Source of the DNA: Chamaelirium japonicum
Lineage: Eukaryota > Streptophyta > Magnoliopsida > Liliales > Melanthiaceae
Direction: 5' to 3'
DNA length: 64,000 bases
NCBI GenBank assembly: GCA_947650365.1
Contig: OX393549.1
Span: 17,302,896 to 17,366,895, forward strand
Made by a program: the position numbers and the translations under genes. Below are positions 1 through 11,213 of this stretch, piece by piece (positions within the stretch are counted from its first letter, which is position 1; every line of letters starts with the position of its first letter). The notes below the pieces were generated by a model. That model saw nothing but the letters and a program-made list of their open reading frames with translations. It was not told where the DNA came from and made no database searches.

Positions 1-1400
1 ATTCTAATTCATTCGTACAATCCATTCTAATTCCTTCGTACGATCCATTCTAATTCATTCGTACGATCTATTCTAATTCATTCGTACGATCCATTCTAAT
101 TCATTCGTACGATCCATTCTAATTCCTTCGTACGATCCATTCTAATTCATTCGTACGATCCATTCTAATTCATTCGTACAATCTATTCTAATTCATTCGT
201 TCGAATGGATACATTCGTGTGAATGAATTAGAATGGATCGTACGAATGAGTAAGAATGGATCGTACGAATGAAATAGAACGGATTGCACGAATGAATTAG
301 AATGGATCGTACGAATGAATAAGAATGGATCGTGTGAAAGAATTAGAATGGATTGTATGAATGAATTAGAATGGATCGTACGAATGAATTCGAATGGATC
401 GTACGAAGGAATTAGAATGGATTGTACGAATGAATTAGAATGGATCGTACGAATGAATTAGAATAGATCGTACGAATGAATAAGAATGGATCGTACGAAG
501 GAATTAGAATGGATCGTACGAATGAATTAGAATGGATATATTCGTGCAAATGAATTAGAATGGATCGTATGAATGTATTAGAATGGATCGTATGAGTGAA
601 TTAGAATGGATCGTACGAATGAATTAGAATTGATCGTACGAATGAATTAGAATGGATCGTGCGAATGAATTAGAATGGATCGTATGAATGAATTAGAATG
701 GATCGTACGAATGAACTAGAATGGATACATTCGTGCGAATGAATTAGAATAGATCGTACGAATGAATTAGAATGGATCGTACGAATGAATTAGAATGGAT
801 ACATTCGTGCGAATGAATTAGAATGTATCGGACGAATGAATTAGAATGGATCGTACGAATGAATTAGAATGGATCGTACGAATGAATTAGAATGGATACA
901 TTCATGCGAATGAATTAGAATTGATCGTACGAATGAATTAGAATGGATCGTGCGAATGAATTAGAATGGATCGTACGAATGAATTAGAATGGATCGTACA
1001 AATGAACAAGAATGGATACATTCGTGCGAATGAATTAGAATGGATCGTACGAATGAATTAGAATGGATCGTACGAATGAATTAGAATGGATCTTACGAAT
1101 GAATTAGAATGGATCATACGAGTGAATTAGAATGGATCGTACGAATGAATTAGAATGGATACATTCGTGCGAATGAATTAGAATGGATCGGCGAATGAAT
1201 TAGAATGGATCGTACGAATGAATTAGAATGGATCAAATGAATGAATTAGAATAGTTACATTCATGCGAATGAATTAGAATGGATCGTACGAATGGATTAG
1301 AATGGATTGTACGAATGGATTAGAATGGATACATTCGAGCGAATGAATTAGAATGGATCGTACGAATGAATTAGAATGGATCGTACGAATGGATTAGAAT

Positions 1401-1689
1401 GGATCCTACGAATAGATTAGAATGGATACCTTTGTGCATATGAATTAGAATGGATCGTACGAATGAATTAGAATGGATCATATTAATGAATTAGAATGGA
1501 TCGTACGAATGAATTAGAATGGATACATTCGTGCACGATCCATTCTAATTCATTCGCACGAATGTATCCATTCTAATTCATTCATACGATCCATTCTAAT
1601 TCATTAATATGACCCATTCTAATTCATTCGTACGATCCATTCTAATTCATATGCACAAAGGTATCCATTCTACTTCATTCGTACGATCC
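1401..1689. repeat. Foldback with 134-bp arms and 21-bp loop
   Basis: The left arm is 1401-1534 and the right arm 1556-1689, which is its reverse complement with no net indel (the coordinate sum is 3090 at both ends). The arms share two rare markers: the 28-bp variant GGATACCTTTGTGCATATG (1424 on +, ending near 1666 on -) and the ATATTAATG unit. The apex is GTGCAC at 1531-1536. Related apexes at 51387 and 63631 keep the GTGCACGATCC junction and the ATTAATATG unit but not the ATATGCACAAAGG part of the right arm. Confidence 0.85.
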
Positions 1690-1712
1690 ATTGTAATTCA
1701 GGATCGTACGAA
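1690..1712. other. Minus-to-plus junction, ATTCAGGATCG type
   Basis: Minus units end in GTAATTCA at 1700 and plus units restart at GGATCG (1701). The reverse complement of this junction, CGATCCTGAATTA, is the minus-to-plus junction seen at 35972 and 37868. The same breakpoint is therefore present in both orientations in the window. Confidence 0.75.
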
Positions 1713-2423
1713 TGAATTAGAATGGATACATTCGTGCGAATGAATTAGAATTGATCGTACGAATGAATTAGAATGGATCGTGCGAATGAATTAGAATAGA
1801 TCGTACAAATGAATTAGAATGGATCGTACGAATGAACTAGAATGGATACATTCGTGCAAATGAATTAGAATGGATCGTACGAATGAATTAGAATAGATCG
1901 TACGAATGAATTAGAATGGATCGTACGAATGAATTAGAATGAATACATTCGTGCGAATGAATTAGAATGGATCGGACGAATGAATTAGAATGGATCGTAC
2001 GAATGAATTAGAATGGATCAAATGAATGAATTAGAATGGTTACATTCATGCGAATGAATTAGAATGGATCGTATGGAATGAATTAGAATGGATTGTATGA
2101 ATGAATTAGAATGGATACATTCGTGCGAATGAATTAGAATGGATCATACGAATGAGTAAGAATGGATCGTACGAATGAAATAGAATGGATTGTACGAATG
2201 AATTAGAATGGATCGTACAAATGAATTAGAATGGATCGTACGAATCAATTAGAATGGATCATACGAATGAATTAGAATGGATCGTGTGAAAGAATTAGAA
2301 TGGATTGTATGAATGAATTAGAATAGATCATATGAATGAATTAGAATGGATCGTACGAATGAATTAGAATGGATCGTACGAATGAATTAGAATGGATCTT
2401 ACGAATGAATTAGAATGGATCGT

Positions 2424-2470
2424 ACGAATGCACGATCCATGCTAATTCATTCGTTCGATCAATTCTAATT
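2424..2470. other. Plus-to-minus junction, GAATGCACGATCCATGC type
   Basis: Plus units run into minus units through GTACGAATGCACGATCC, followed by CATGCTAATTC and the CGTTCGATCAATTC unit. The class recurs at 4667, 13400, 17064, 45998, 47358, 58051 and 59434 with the same flanking variants. The minus side is the distal part of the box module, so this looks like that module joined at another point to a plus array. Confidence 0.85.
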
Positions 2471-2742
2471 CATTAGCACGATCCATTCTAATTCATTCGT
2501 ACGATCCATTCTAATTCATTCGCACGATCCATTCTAATTCATTCGTACGATCCATTCTAATTCTTTCACACGATCCATTCTAATTCATTCGCACGATCTG
2601 TTCTTATTCATTCGCACAATCCATTCTAATTCATTCGCACGAATGTATCCATTCTAATTCATTCGTACGATCCATTCTAATTCATTCGTACGATCCATTC
2701 TAATTCATTCGTATGATCCATTCTAATTAATTCATATGATCC

Positions 2743-4666
2743 ATTCTAATTCATTCGTACGATCCATTCTAATTCCTTCGTACGATCCATTCTAATTCAT
2801 TCGTACGATCTATTCTAATTCATTCGTACGATCCATTCTAATTCATTCGTACGATCCATTCTAATTCCTTCGTACGATCCATTCTAATTCATTCGTACGA
2901 TCCATTCTAATTCATTCGTACAATCCATTCTAATTCATTCGTTCGAATGGATACATTCGTATGAATGAATTAGAATGGATCGTACGAATGACTAAGAATG
3001 GATCGTACGAATGAAATAGAACGGATTGCACGAATGAATTAGAATGGATCGTACGAATGAAATAGAATGGATCGTGTGAAAGAATTAGAATGGATTGTAT
3101 GAATGAATTAGAATGGATCGTACGAATGAATTAGAATGGATCGTACGAAGGAATTAGAATGGATCGTACGAATGAATTAGAATGGATCGTACGAATGAAT
3201 TAGAATAGATCGTATGAATGAATAAGAATGGATCGTACGAAGGAATTAGAATGAATCGTACGAATGAATTAGAATGGATATATTCGTGCAAATAAATTAG
3301 AATGGATCGTATGAATGTATTAGAATGGATCGTATGAGTGAATTAGAATGGATCGTACGAATGAATTAGAATTGATCGTACGAATGAATTAGAATGGATC
3401 GTGCGAATGAATTAGAATGGATCGTATGAATGAATTAGAATGGATCGTACGAATGAACTAGAATGGATACATTCGTGCGAATGAATTAGAATAGATCGTA
3501 CGAATGAATTAGAATGGATCGTACGAATGAATTAGAATGGATACATTCGTGCGAATGAATTAGAATGTATCGAACGAATGAATTAGAATGGATGGTACGA
3601 ATGAATTAGAATGGATCGTATGAATGAATTAGAATGGATACATTCGTGCGAATGAATTAGAATTGATCGTACGAATGAATTAGAATGGATCGTGCGAATG
3701 AATTAGAATGGATCGTACGAATGAATTAGAATGGATCGTACGAATGAACAAGAATGGATACATTCGTGCGAATGAATTAGAATGGATCGTACGAATGAAT
3801 TAGAATGGATCGTACGAATGAATTAGAATGGATCTTACGAATGAATTAGAATGGATCGTACGAATGAATTAGAATGGATGCATTCGTGCGAATGAATTAG
3901 AATTGATCGTACGAATGAATTAGAATGGATCGTGCGAATGAATTAGAATGGATCGTACAAATGAATTAGAATGGATCGTACGAATGAACTAGAATGGATA
4001 CATTCGTGCAAATGAATTAGAATGGATCGTACGAATGAATTAGAATGGATCGTACGAATGAATTAGAATGGATCGTACGAATGAATTAGAATGGATCGTA
4101 CGAATGAATTAGAATGGATACATTCGTGCGAATGAATTAGAATGGATCGGACGAATGAATTAGAATGGATCAAATGAATGAATTAGAATGGTTACATTCA
4201 TGCGAATGAATTAGAATGGATCGTATGGAATGAATTAGAATGGATTGTATGAATGAATTAGAATGGATACATTCGTGCGAATGAATTAGAATGGATCATA
4301 CGAATGAGTAAGAATGGATCGTACGAATGAAATAGAATGGATTGTACGAATGAATTAGAATGGATCGTACAAATGAATTAGAATGGATCGTACGAATCAA
4401 TTAGAATGGATCATACGAATGAATTAGAATGGATCGTGTGAAAGAATTAGAATGGATTGTATGAATGAATTAGAATAGATCATATGAAGGAATTAGAATG
4501 GATCGTACGAATGAATTAGAATGGATCGTATGAATGAACTAGAATGGATACATTCGTGCGAATGAATTAGAATAGATCGTACGAATGAATTAGAATGGAT
4601 CGTACGAATGAATTAGAATGGATCTTACGAATGAATTAGAATGGATCGTACGAATGCACGATCCAT
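2743..4666. repeat. 2742-bp higher-order unit, copy 2 (shortened)
   Basis: Orientation: - to 2942, then + 2943-4666, ending at the GAATGCACGATCCATGC junction. It follows copy 1 in the same order (GTATG, GAAGG, GTATT and GAGTG variant units in the same places) but is 506 bp shorter in its second half. The part from about 2590 also matches 43021 onward, offset 40431 then 40454. From about 4200 the sequence also belongs to the 4.2-8.5 kb unit repeated at 13 kb. Confidence 0.8.
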
Positions 4667-6540
4667 GCTAATTCATTCGTTCGATCAATTCTAATTCATT
4701 AGCACGATCCATTCTAATTCATTCGTACGATCCATTCTAATTCATTCGCACGATCCATTCTAATTCATTCGTATGATCCATTCTAATTCTTTCACACGAT
4801 CCATTCTAATTCATTCGTACGATCCATTCTAATTCATTCGTACGATCCATTCTAATTCATTCATACAATCTATTCTAATTCATTCATACAATCCATTCTA
4901 ATTCTTTCACACGATCCATTCTAATTCATTCGTACGATCCATTCTAATTCATTCATACAATCCATTCTTATTCTTTCACACGATCCATTCTAATTCATTC
5001 GTACGTTCCATTCTAATTCATTAGCACGATCCATGCTAATTCATTCGTTCGATCAATTCTAATTCATTAGCACGATCCATTCTAATTTATTCGTACGATC
5101 CATTCTAATTCATTCGCACGATCCATTCTAATTCATTCATAGGATCCATTCTAATTCATTCATACGATCTATTCTAATTCTTTCGCACGAATGTATCCAT
5201 TCTAATTCATTCGCACGAATGTATCCATTCTAATTCATTCGTACGATCCATTCTAATTCATTCGTACGATCCATTCTAATTCATTCATACGATCTATTCT
5301 AATTCATTCATACAATCCATTCTAATTCTTTCACACGATCCATTCTAATTCATTCGTACGATCCATTCTAATTCATTCGCACAATCCATTCTATTTCATT
5401 CGTACGATCCATTCTTACTCATTGGTACGATCCATTCTAATTCATTCGCACGAATGTATCCATTCTAATTCATTCGTACGAATCCATTCTAATTCATTCG
5501 TACAATCCATTCTATTTCATTCGTACGATCCATTCTTACTCATTCTTACTCATTCGTACGATCCATTCTAATTCATTCGCATGAATGTAACCATTCTAAT
5601 TCATACGTACGATCCATTCTAATTCATTCGTACGATCCATTCTAATTCATTCGTACGATCCATTCTAATTCATTCGCACGAATGTATCCATTCTAGTTCA
5701 TTCATACGATCCATTCTAATTCATTCGCATGATCCATTCTAATTCATTCATACGATCCATTCTAATTCATTCATACGATCCATTCTAATTCATTCGTACG
5801 ATCCATTCTAATTCATTCGCACAAATGTATCCATTCTAATTCATTCGTACGATCCATTCTAATTCATTCATACGATCCATTCTAATTCATTCGAACGATC
5901 CATTCTAATTCATTCGCACGATCTATTCTTATTCATTCGCACAATCCATTCTAATTCATTCGCACGAATGTATCCATTCTAATTCATTCGTACGATCCAT
6001 TCTAATTCATTCGTACGATCCATTCTAATTCATTCGTATGATCCATTCTAATTAATTCGTATAATCCATTCTAATTCATTCGTACGATCCATTCTAATTC
6101 ATTCATATAATCCATTCTAATTCATTCGCACGAATGTATCCATTCTAATTAATTCGTACGATCCATTCTAATTCATTTGTATGATCTATTCTTATTCATT
6201 CTCACGATCCAGTCTAATTGATTCGCACGATCCATTCTAATTCATTCACGCGAATGTATCCATTCTAATTCTTTCGTACGATCCATTCTAATTCATTAAT
6301 ATGATCCATTCTAATTCATTCGTACGATCCATTCTAATTCATATGCACAAAGGTATCCATTCTAATCCATTCGTAGTGTGAAAGAATTAGAATGAATTAG
6401 AATGGATCGTACGAATGAATTAGAATGGACTGTGCGAATGAATTAGAATGGACCGTACGAATGAATTAGAATGGATCGTATGAATGAATTAGAAGGGATA
6501 CATTCGTGCGAATGAATTAGAATGGATCGGACGAATGAAT
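4201..6540. repeat. Higher-order block repeated at about 13.0-15.8 kb
   Basis: Orientation: + to 4666, - 4667-6375, + from 6376. The markers shared with 12.97-15.83 kb are collinear: the unit with an extra G (ATGGAATG at 4227, ACGGAATG at 12993), GCACGATCCATGC (4667, 13400), CGTACGTTCC (5001, 13813), ATTGGTACG (5421, 14279), CAGTCTAATTGATT (about 6210, 15503) and the switch CGTAGTGTGAAAG (6371, 15664). The offset grows stepwise from 8733 to 9293 through insertion or loss of whole units. Confidence 0.85.
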
Positions 6541-6896
6541 TAGAATGGATCGTACGAATGAATTAGAATGGATCAAATGAATGAATTAGAATGGTTACGT
6601 TCATGCGAATGAATTAGAATGGATCGTACGAATGGATTAGAATGGATCGTACGAATGAATTAGAATGGATTATACGTATGAGTAAGAATGAATCGTTCGA
6701 ATGAATTAGAATTGATACATTTGTGCGAATGAATTAGAATGGATCGTACGAATGAATTAGAATGGATCGTATGAATGAATTAGAATGGATCATACGAATG
6801 AATTAGAATGGATCATACGAATGAGTAAGAATGAATCGTACGAATGAATTAGAATGGATACATTTGTGCGAATGAATTAGAATGGATCGTACGAAT

Positions 6897-7225
6897 GAAT
6901 TAGAATGGATCGTAAGAATGAATTAGAATGGATCGTGCGAATGAATTCGAATGGATCGTACGAATTCATTCTAATTCATTCATACAATCCATTCTAATTC
7001 TTTTACACGATCCATTCTAAGTCATTCGTACGTTCCATTCTAATTCATTAGCACGATCCATGCTAATTCATTCGTTCGATCAATTCTAATTCATTAGCAC
7101 GATCCATTCTAATTCATTCGTACGATCCATTCTAATTCATTCTAACGATCCATTCTAATTCATTCATATTATCCATTCTAATTCATTCATACGATCTATT
7201 CTAATTCTTTCGCACGAATGTATTC
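6897..7225 (+). repeat. Box module, forward copy 1 (box 6943-6967)
   Basis: The box is GAATTC, GAATGGATCGTAC, GAATTC. Plus units lie to its left, minus units to its right. The right flank has, in order, ATTCATACAATCC, CTTTTACACG, CGTACGTTCC, AGCACGATCCATGC, CGTTCGATCAATTC and TTTCGCACGAATG. Part of the 2348-bp tandem. Confidence 0.9.
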
Positions 7226-8447
7226 ATTCTAATTCATTCATACGATCCATTTTAATTCATTCGTACGATCTATTCTACTTCATGCGAATGAATTAGAATG
7301 GATCGTACGAATGGATTAGAATGGATCGTACGAATGGATTAGAATGGATACATTCGAGCGAATGAATTAGAATGGATCGTACGAATGAATTAGAATGGAT
7401 CGTACGAATGGATTAGAATGGATCCTACGAATGGATTAGAATGGATACCTTTGTGCATATGAATTAGAATGGATCGTACGAATAAATTAGAATGGATACA
7501 TTCGTGCGAATGAATTAGAATGGATCGTGCGAATCAATTAGACTGGATCGTACGAATGAATTAGAATGGATCGTATGAATGAATTAGAATGGATCGTATG
7601 AATGAACTAGAATGGATACATTCGTGCGAATGAATTAGAATGGATCGTACGATCAATTCTAATTCATTAGCACGATCCATTCTAATTCATTCGTACGATC
7701 CATTCTAATTCATTCGCACGATCCAATCTAATTCATTCGTACGATCCATTCTAATTCTTTCAAACGATCCATTCTTATTCATTCGTACGATCCATTCTAA
7801 TTCATTCACAATCTATTGTAATTCATTCGTACGAATGGATACATTCGTGTGAATGAATTAGAATGGATCGTGTGAAAGAATTAGAATGGATCGTACGAAT
7901 GAATTAGAATGGATCGTACGAATGAATTAGAATGGTTACATTCATGCGAATGAATTAGAATAGATCGTGCGAATGAATTAGAATGGATTCGTACGAATGA
8001 ATTAGAATGGATACATTCGTGCGAATGAATTAGAATGGATCGTACCAATGAGTAAGAATGGATCGTACGAATGAAATAGAATGGATTGTACGAATGAATT
8101 AGAATGGATCGCACGAATGTATCCATTCTAATTCATTTGTACGATCCATTCTAATTCATTCGTACGATCCATTCTAATTCATTCGTATGATCCATTCTAA
8201 TTAATTCGTATGATCCATTCTAATTCATTCGTACGATCCATTCTAATTCATTCATACAATCCATTCTAATTCATTCGTACGATCCATTCTAATTCACTCA
8301 TACGATCCATTCTAATACATTCATACGATCCATTCTAATTCATTTGCACGAATATGTCCATTCTAATTCATTCGTACGATCCATTCTAATTCCTTCGTAC
8401 GATCCATTCTAATTCATTCGTACAATCTATTCTAATTCATTCGTACG

Positions 8448-8487
8448 ATCCATTCTAATTCATTCGTACGAATGAATTAGAATGGAT
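8448..8487. repeat. Perfect 40-bp palindrome at minus-to-plus switch
   Basis: ATCCATTCTAATTCATTCGT (8448-8467) is followed directly by its exact reverse complement (8468-8487). The centre is CGT|ACG, and there is no loop. Minus units end and plus units begin at the centre, so the strand switch is itself the dyad. The right side continues into the doubled 28-bp units. Confidence 0.93.
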
Positions 8488-8532
8488 ACATTCGTGCGAA
8501 TGAATTAGAATGGATACATTCGTGCGAAAGAA
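8483..8532 (+). repeat. Two adjacent 28-bp sister units
   Basis: Two 28-bp units stand side by side here. Compared with the 23-bp unit, GGAT-CGTAC has become GGAT-ACATT-CGTGC, a 5-bp gain. The longer unit contains CATTCG-TG-CGAATG, an inverted repeat with 6-bp arms. 28-bp units normally occur singly every few 23-bp units throughout the window, giving second-order spacings such as 74, 97 and 120 bp. Doubled 28-bp units followed by GAAAG are a marker of the box module, with other plus-strand copies near 10831, 22932, 27579, 48318 and 60370. Confidence 0.9.
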
Positions 8533-9244
8533 TTAGAATAGATCGTATGAATGAATTAGAATGGATCCTATGAATGAATTAGAATGGATCGTGCGAATGA
8601 ATTAGAATGGATCGTACGAATGAATTAGAATGGATCGTGCTAATGAATTAGAATTGATCGAACGAATGAATTAGCATGGATCGTGCTAATGAATTAGAAT
8701 GGATCGTACGAATGAATTAGAATGGATCAAATGAATGAATTAGAATGGTTACATTCATGCGAATGAATTAGAATGGATCGTACGAATGGATTAGAACGGA
8801 TCGTACGAATGGATTAGAATGGATCGTACGAATGGATTAGAATGGATACATTCGAGCGAATGAATTAGAATATATCGTACGAATGAATTAGAATGGATCG
8901 TACGAATGAATTAGAATTGATCAAATGAATGAATTAGAATGGTTACATTCATGCGAATGAATTAGAATGGATCGTACGAATGGATTAGAATGGATCGTAC
9001 GAATGAATTAGAATGGATCATACGAATGAGTAAGAATGAATCGTACGAATTAATTAGAATTGATACATTTGTGCGAATGAATTAGAATGGATCGTACGAA
9101 TGAATTAGAATGGATCGTATGAATGAATTAGAATGGATCGTACGAATGAATTTGAATGGATCATACGAATGAGTAAGAATGAATCGTACGAATGAATTAG
9201 AATGGATACATTTGTGCGAATGAATTAGAATGGATCGTACGAAT

Positions 9245-9573
9245 GAATTAGAATGGATCGTATGAATGAATTAGAATGGATCGTGCGAATGAATTCGAAT
9301 GGATCGTACGAATTCATTCTAATTCATTCATACAATACATTCTAATTCTTTCACACGATCCATTCTAATTCATTCGTACGTTCCATTCTAATTCATTAGC
9401 ACGATCCATGCTAATTCATTCGTTCGATCAATTCTAATTCATTAGCACGATCCATTCTAATTCATTCGTACGATCCATTCTAATTCATTCTAACGATCCA
9501 TTCTAATTCATTCATATTATCCATTCTAATTCATTCATACGATCTATTCTAATTCTTTCGCACGAATATATTC
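9245..9573 (+). repeat. Box module, forward copy 2 (box 9291-9315)
   Basis: Tandem copy of the module at 6943, exactly 2348 bp on. The box is intact. Confidence 0.9.
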
Positions 9574-10795
9574 ATTCTAATTCATTCATACGATCCATTT
9601 AAATTCATTCGTACGATCCATTCTAATTCATGCGAATGAATTAGAATGGATCGTACGAATGGATTAGAATGGATCGTACGAATGGATTAGAATGGATACA
9701 TTCGAGCGAATGAATTAGAATGGATCGTACGAATGAATTAGAATGGATCATACGAATGGATTAGAATGGATCCTACGAATGGATTAGAATGGATACCTTT
9801 GTGCATATGAATTAGGATGGATCGTACGAATGAATTAGAATGGATACATTCGTGCGAATAAATTAGAATGGATCGTGCGAATCAATTAGACTGGATCGTA
9901 CGAATGAATTAGAATGAATCGTATGAATGAATTAGAATGGATCGTACGAATGAACTAGAATGGATACATTCGTGCGAATGAATTAGAATGGATCGTACGA
10001 TCAATTCTAATTCATTAGCACGATCCATTCTAATTCATTCGTACGATCCATTCTAATTCATTCGCACGATCCAATCTAATTCATTCGTACGATCCATTCT
10101 AATTCTTTCAAACGATCCATTCTAATTCATTCGTACGATCCATTTTAATTCATTCGCAATCTATTCTAATTCATTCGTACGAATGGATACATTCGTGTGA
10201 ATGAATTAGAATGGATCGTGTGAAAGAATTAGAATGGATCGTACGAATGAATTAGAATGGATCGTACGAAAGAATTAGAATGGTTACATTCATGCGAATG
10301 AATTAGAATAGATCGTGCGAATAAATTAGAATGGATTCGTACGAATGAATTAGAATGGATACATTCGTGCGAATGAATTAGAATGGATCGTACCAATGAG
10401 TAAGAATGGATCATACGAATGAAATAGAATGGATTGTACGAATGAATTAGAATGGATCGCACGAATGTATCCATTCTAATTCATTCGTACGATCCATTCT
10501 AATTCATTCGTACGATCCATTCTAATTCATTCGTATGATCCATTATAATTAATTCGTATGATCCATTCTAATTCATTCGTACTATCCATTCTAATTCATT
10601 CATACAATCCATTCTAATTCATTCGAACGATCCATTCTAATTCACTCATACGATCCATTCTGATACATTCATACGATCCATTCTAATTCATTTGCACGAA
10701 TATATCCATTCTAATTCATTCGTACGATCCATTCTAATTCCTTCGTACAATCCATTCTAATTCATTCGTACAATCTATTCTAATTCATTCGTACG

Positions 10796-10835
10796 ATCCA
10801 TTCTAATTCATTCGTACGAATGAATTAGAATGGAT
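10796..10835. repeat. Perfect 40-bp palindrome, copy in tandem unit B
   Basis: This is the copy of the palindrome at 8448, exactly 2348 bp downstream, still perfect over 40 bp and again at a minus-to-plus switch. The diverged third copy of the region has no switch at the matching place (near 17883). Confidence 0.93.
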
Positions 10836-11213
10836 ACATTCGTGCGAATGAATTAGAATGGATACATTCGTGCGAAAGAATTAGAATAGATCGTATGAAT
10901 GAATTAGAATGGATCCTATGAATGAATTAGAATGGATCGTGCGAATGAATTAGAATGGATCGTACGAATGAATTAGAATGGATTGTGCTAATGAATTAGA
11001 ATTGATCGAACAAATGAATTAGCATGGATCGTGCTAATGAATTAGAATGGATTGTACGAATGAATTAGAATGGATGAAATGAATGAATTAGAATGGTTAC
11101 ATTCATGCGAATGAATTAGAATGGATCGTACGAATGGATTAGAATGCATCGTACGAATGGATTAGAATGGATACATTCGAGCGAATGAATTAGAATGGAT
11201 CGTACGAATGAAT

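Larger units (their letters stand above)
1..2742. repeat. 2742-bp higher-order unit, copy 1
   Basis: Orientation map: - 1-200, + 201-1533, - 1534-1700, + 1701-2430, - 2431 onward. Landmarks recur 2742 bp later: TCGAATGGATAC at 201 and 2943, GGATATATTCGTGCAAA at about 534 and 3276. After the middle the offset falls to 2236 (junction at 2431 versus 4667), so this copy holds 506 bp that copy 2 lacks, exactly 22 x 23 bp. The extra DNA includes the foldback at 1401-1689. Positions 1-1005 recur at 43197-44201. Confidence 0.85.
6541..8888. repeat. 2348-bp tandem duplication, copy A
   Basis: Orientation: + to 6967, - to 7282, + to 7648, - to 7830, + to 8110, - to 8467, + onward. Landmarks recur exactly 2348 bp later with no net indel: TCATGCG 6601/8949, GAATTC 6943/9291, CATGCG 7281/9629, ACGAATGG 7831/10179, GATCGCACG 8107/10455, TCGTACGAATG 8464/10812, GAATTGATCG 8651/10999. 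Strand reversals lie inside the unit and were copied with it. Positions up to about 8467 also match 15.8-17.9 kb (offset 9293, then 9416-9439). Confidence 0.93.
8889..11213. repeat. 2348-bp tandem duplication, copy B
   Basis: Orientation: + to 9310, - to 9630, + to 9996, - to 10178, + to 10458, - to 10815, + onward. It follows copy A base for base in length until near 11176, where it lacks one 23-bp unit (offset becomes 2325). Similarity ends around 11.2 kb. The zero-indel collinearity across six strand reversals marks one recent direct duplication. A third copy at 15.8-17.9 kb is more diverged. Confidence 0.9.

Noticed and set aside
6290-6310. TATA-like promoter words (TTAATATGATCC, ATATAATCC)
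   Set aside because: They are substitutions in ordinary units, recur in higher-order copies and have no associated gene.
6943-6967. GAATTC-bounded box as a transposon terminal repeat or insertion site
   Set aside because: The boundaries are one-base variants of the normal unit (GAATTA to GAATTC) and no non-satellite cargo or target-site duplication is seen. The module is rearranged satellite.
7881-8126. Minus-strand open reading frame of 81 codons (repeating FVRSILIHS-like peptide)
   Set aside because: It is the satellite translated: the peptide repeats with the 69-bp (3 x 23) period and begins at the ATGGATACATTCGTG of a 28-bp unit at a strand switch. The second such frame (10229-10474) is its tandem copy 2348 bp away.
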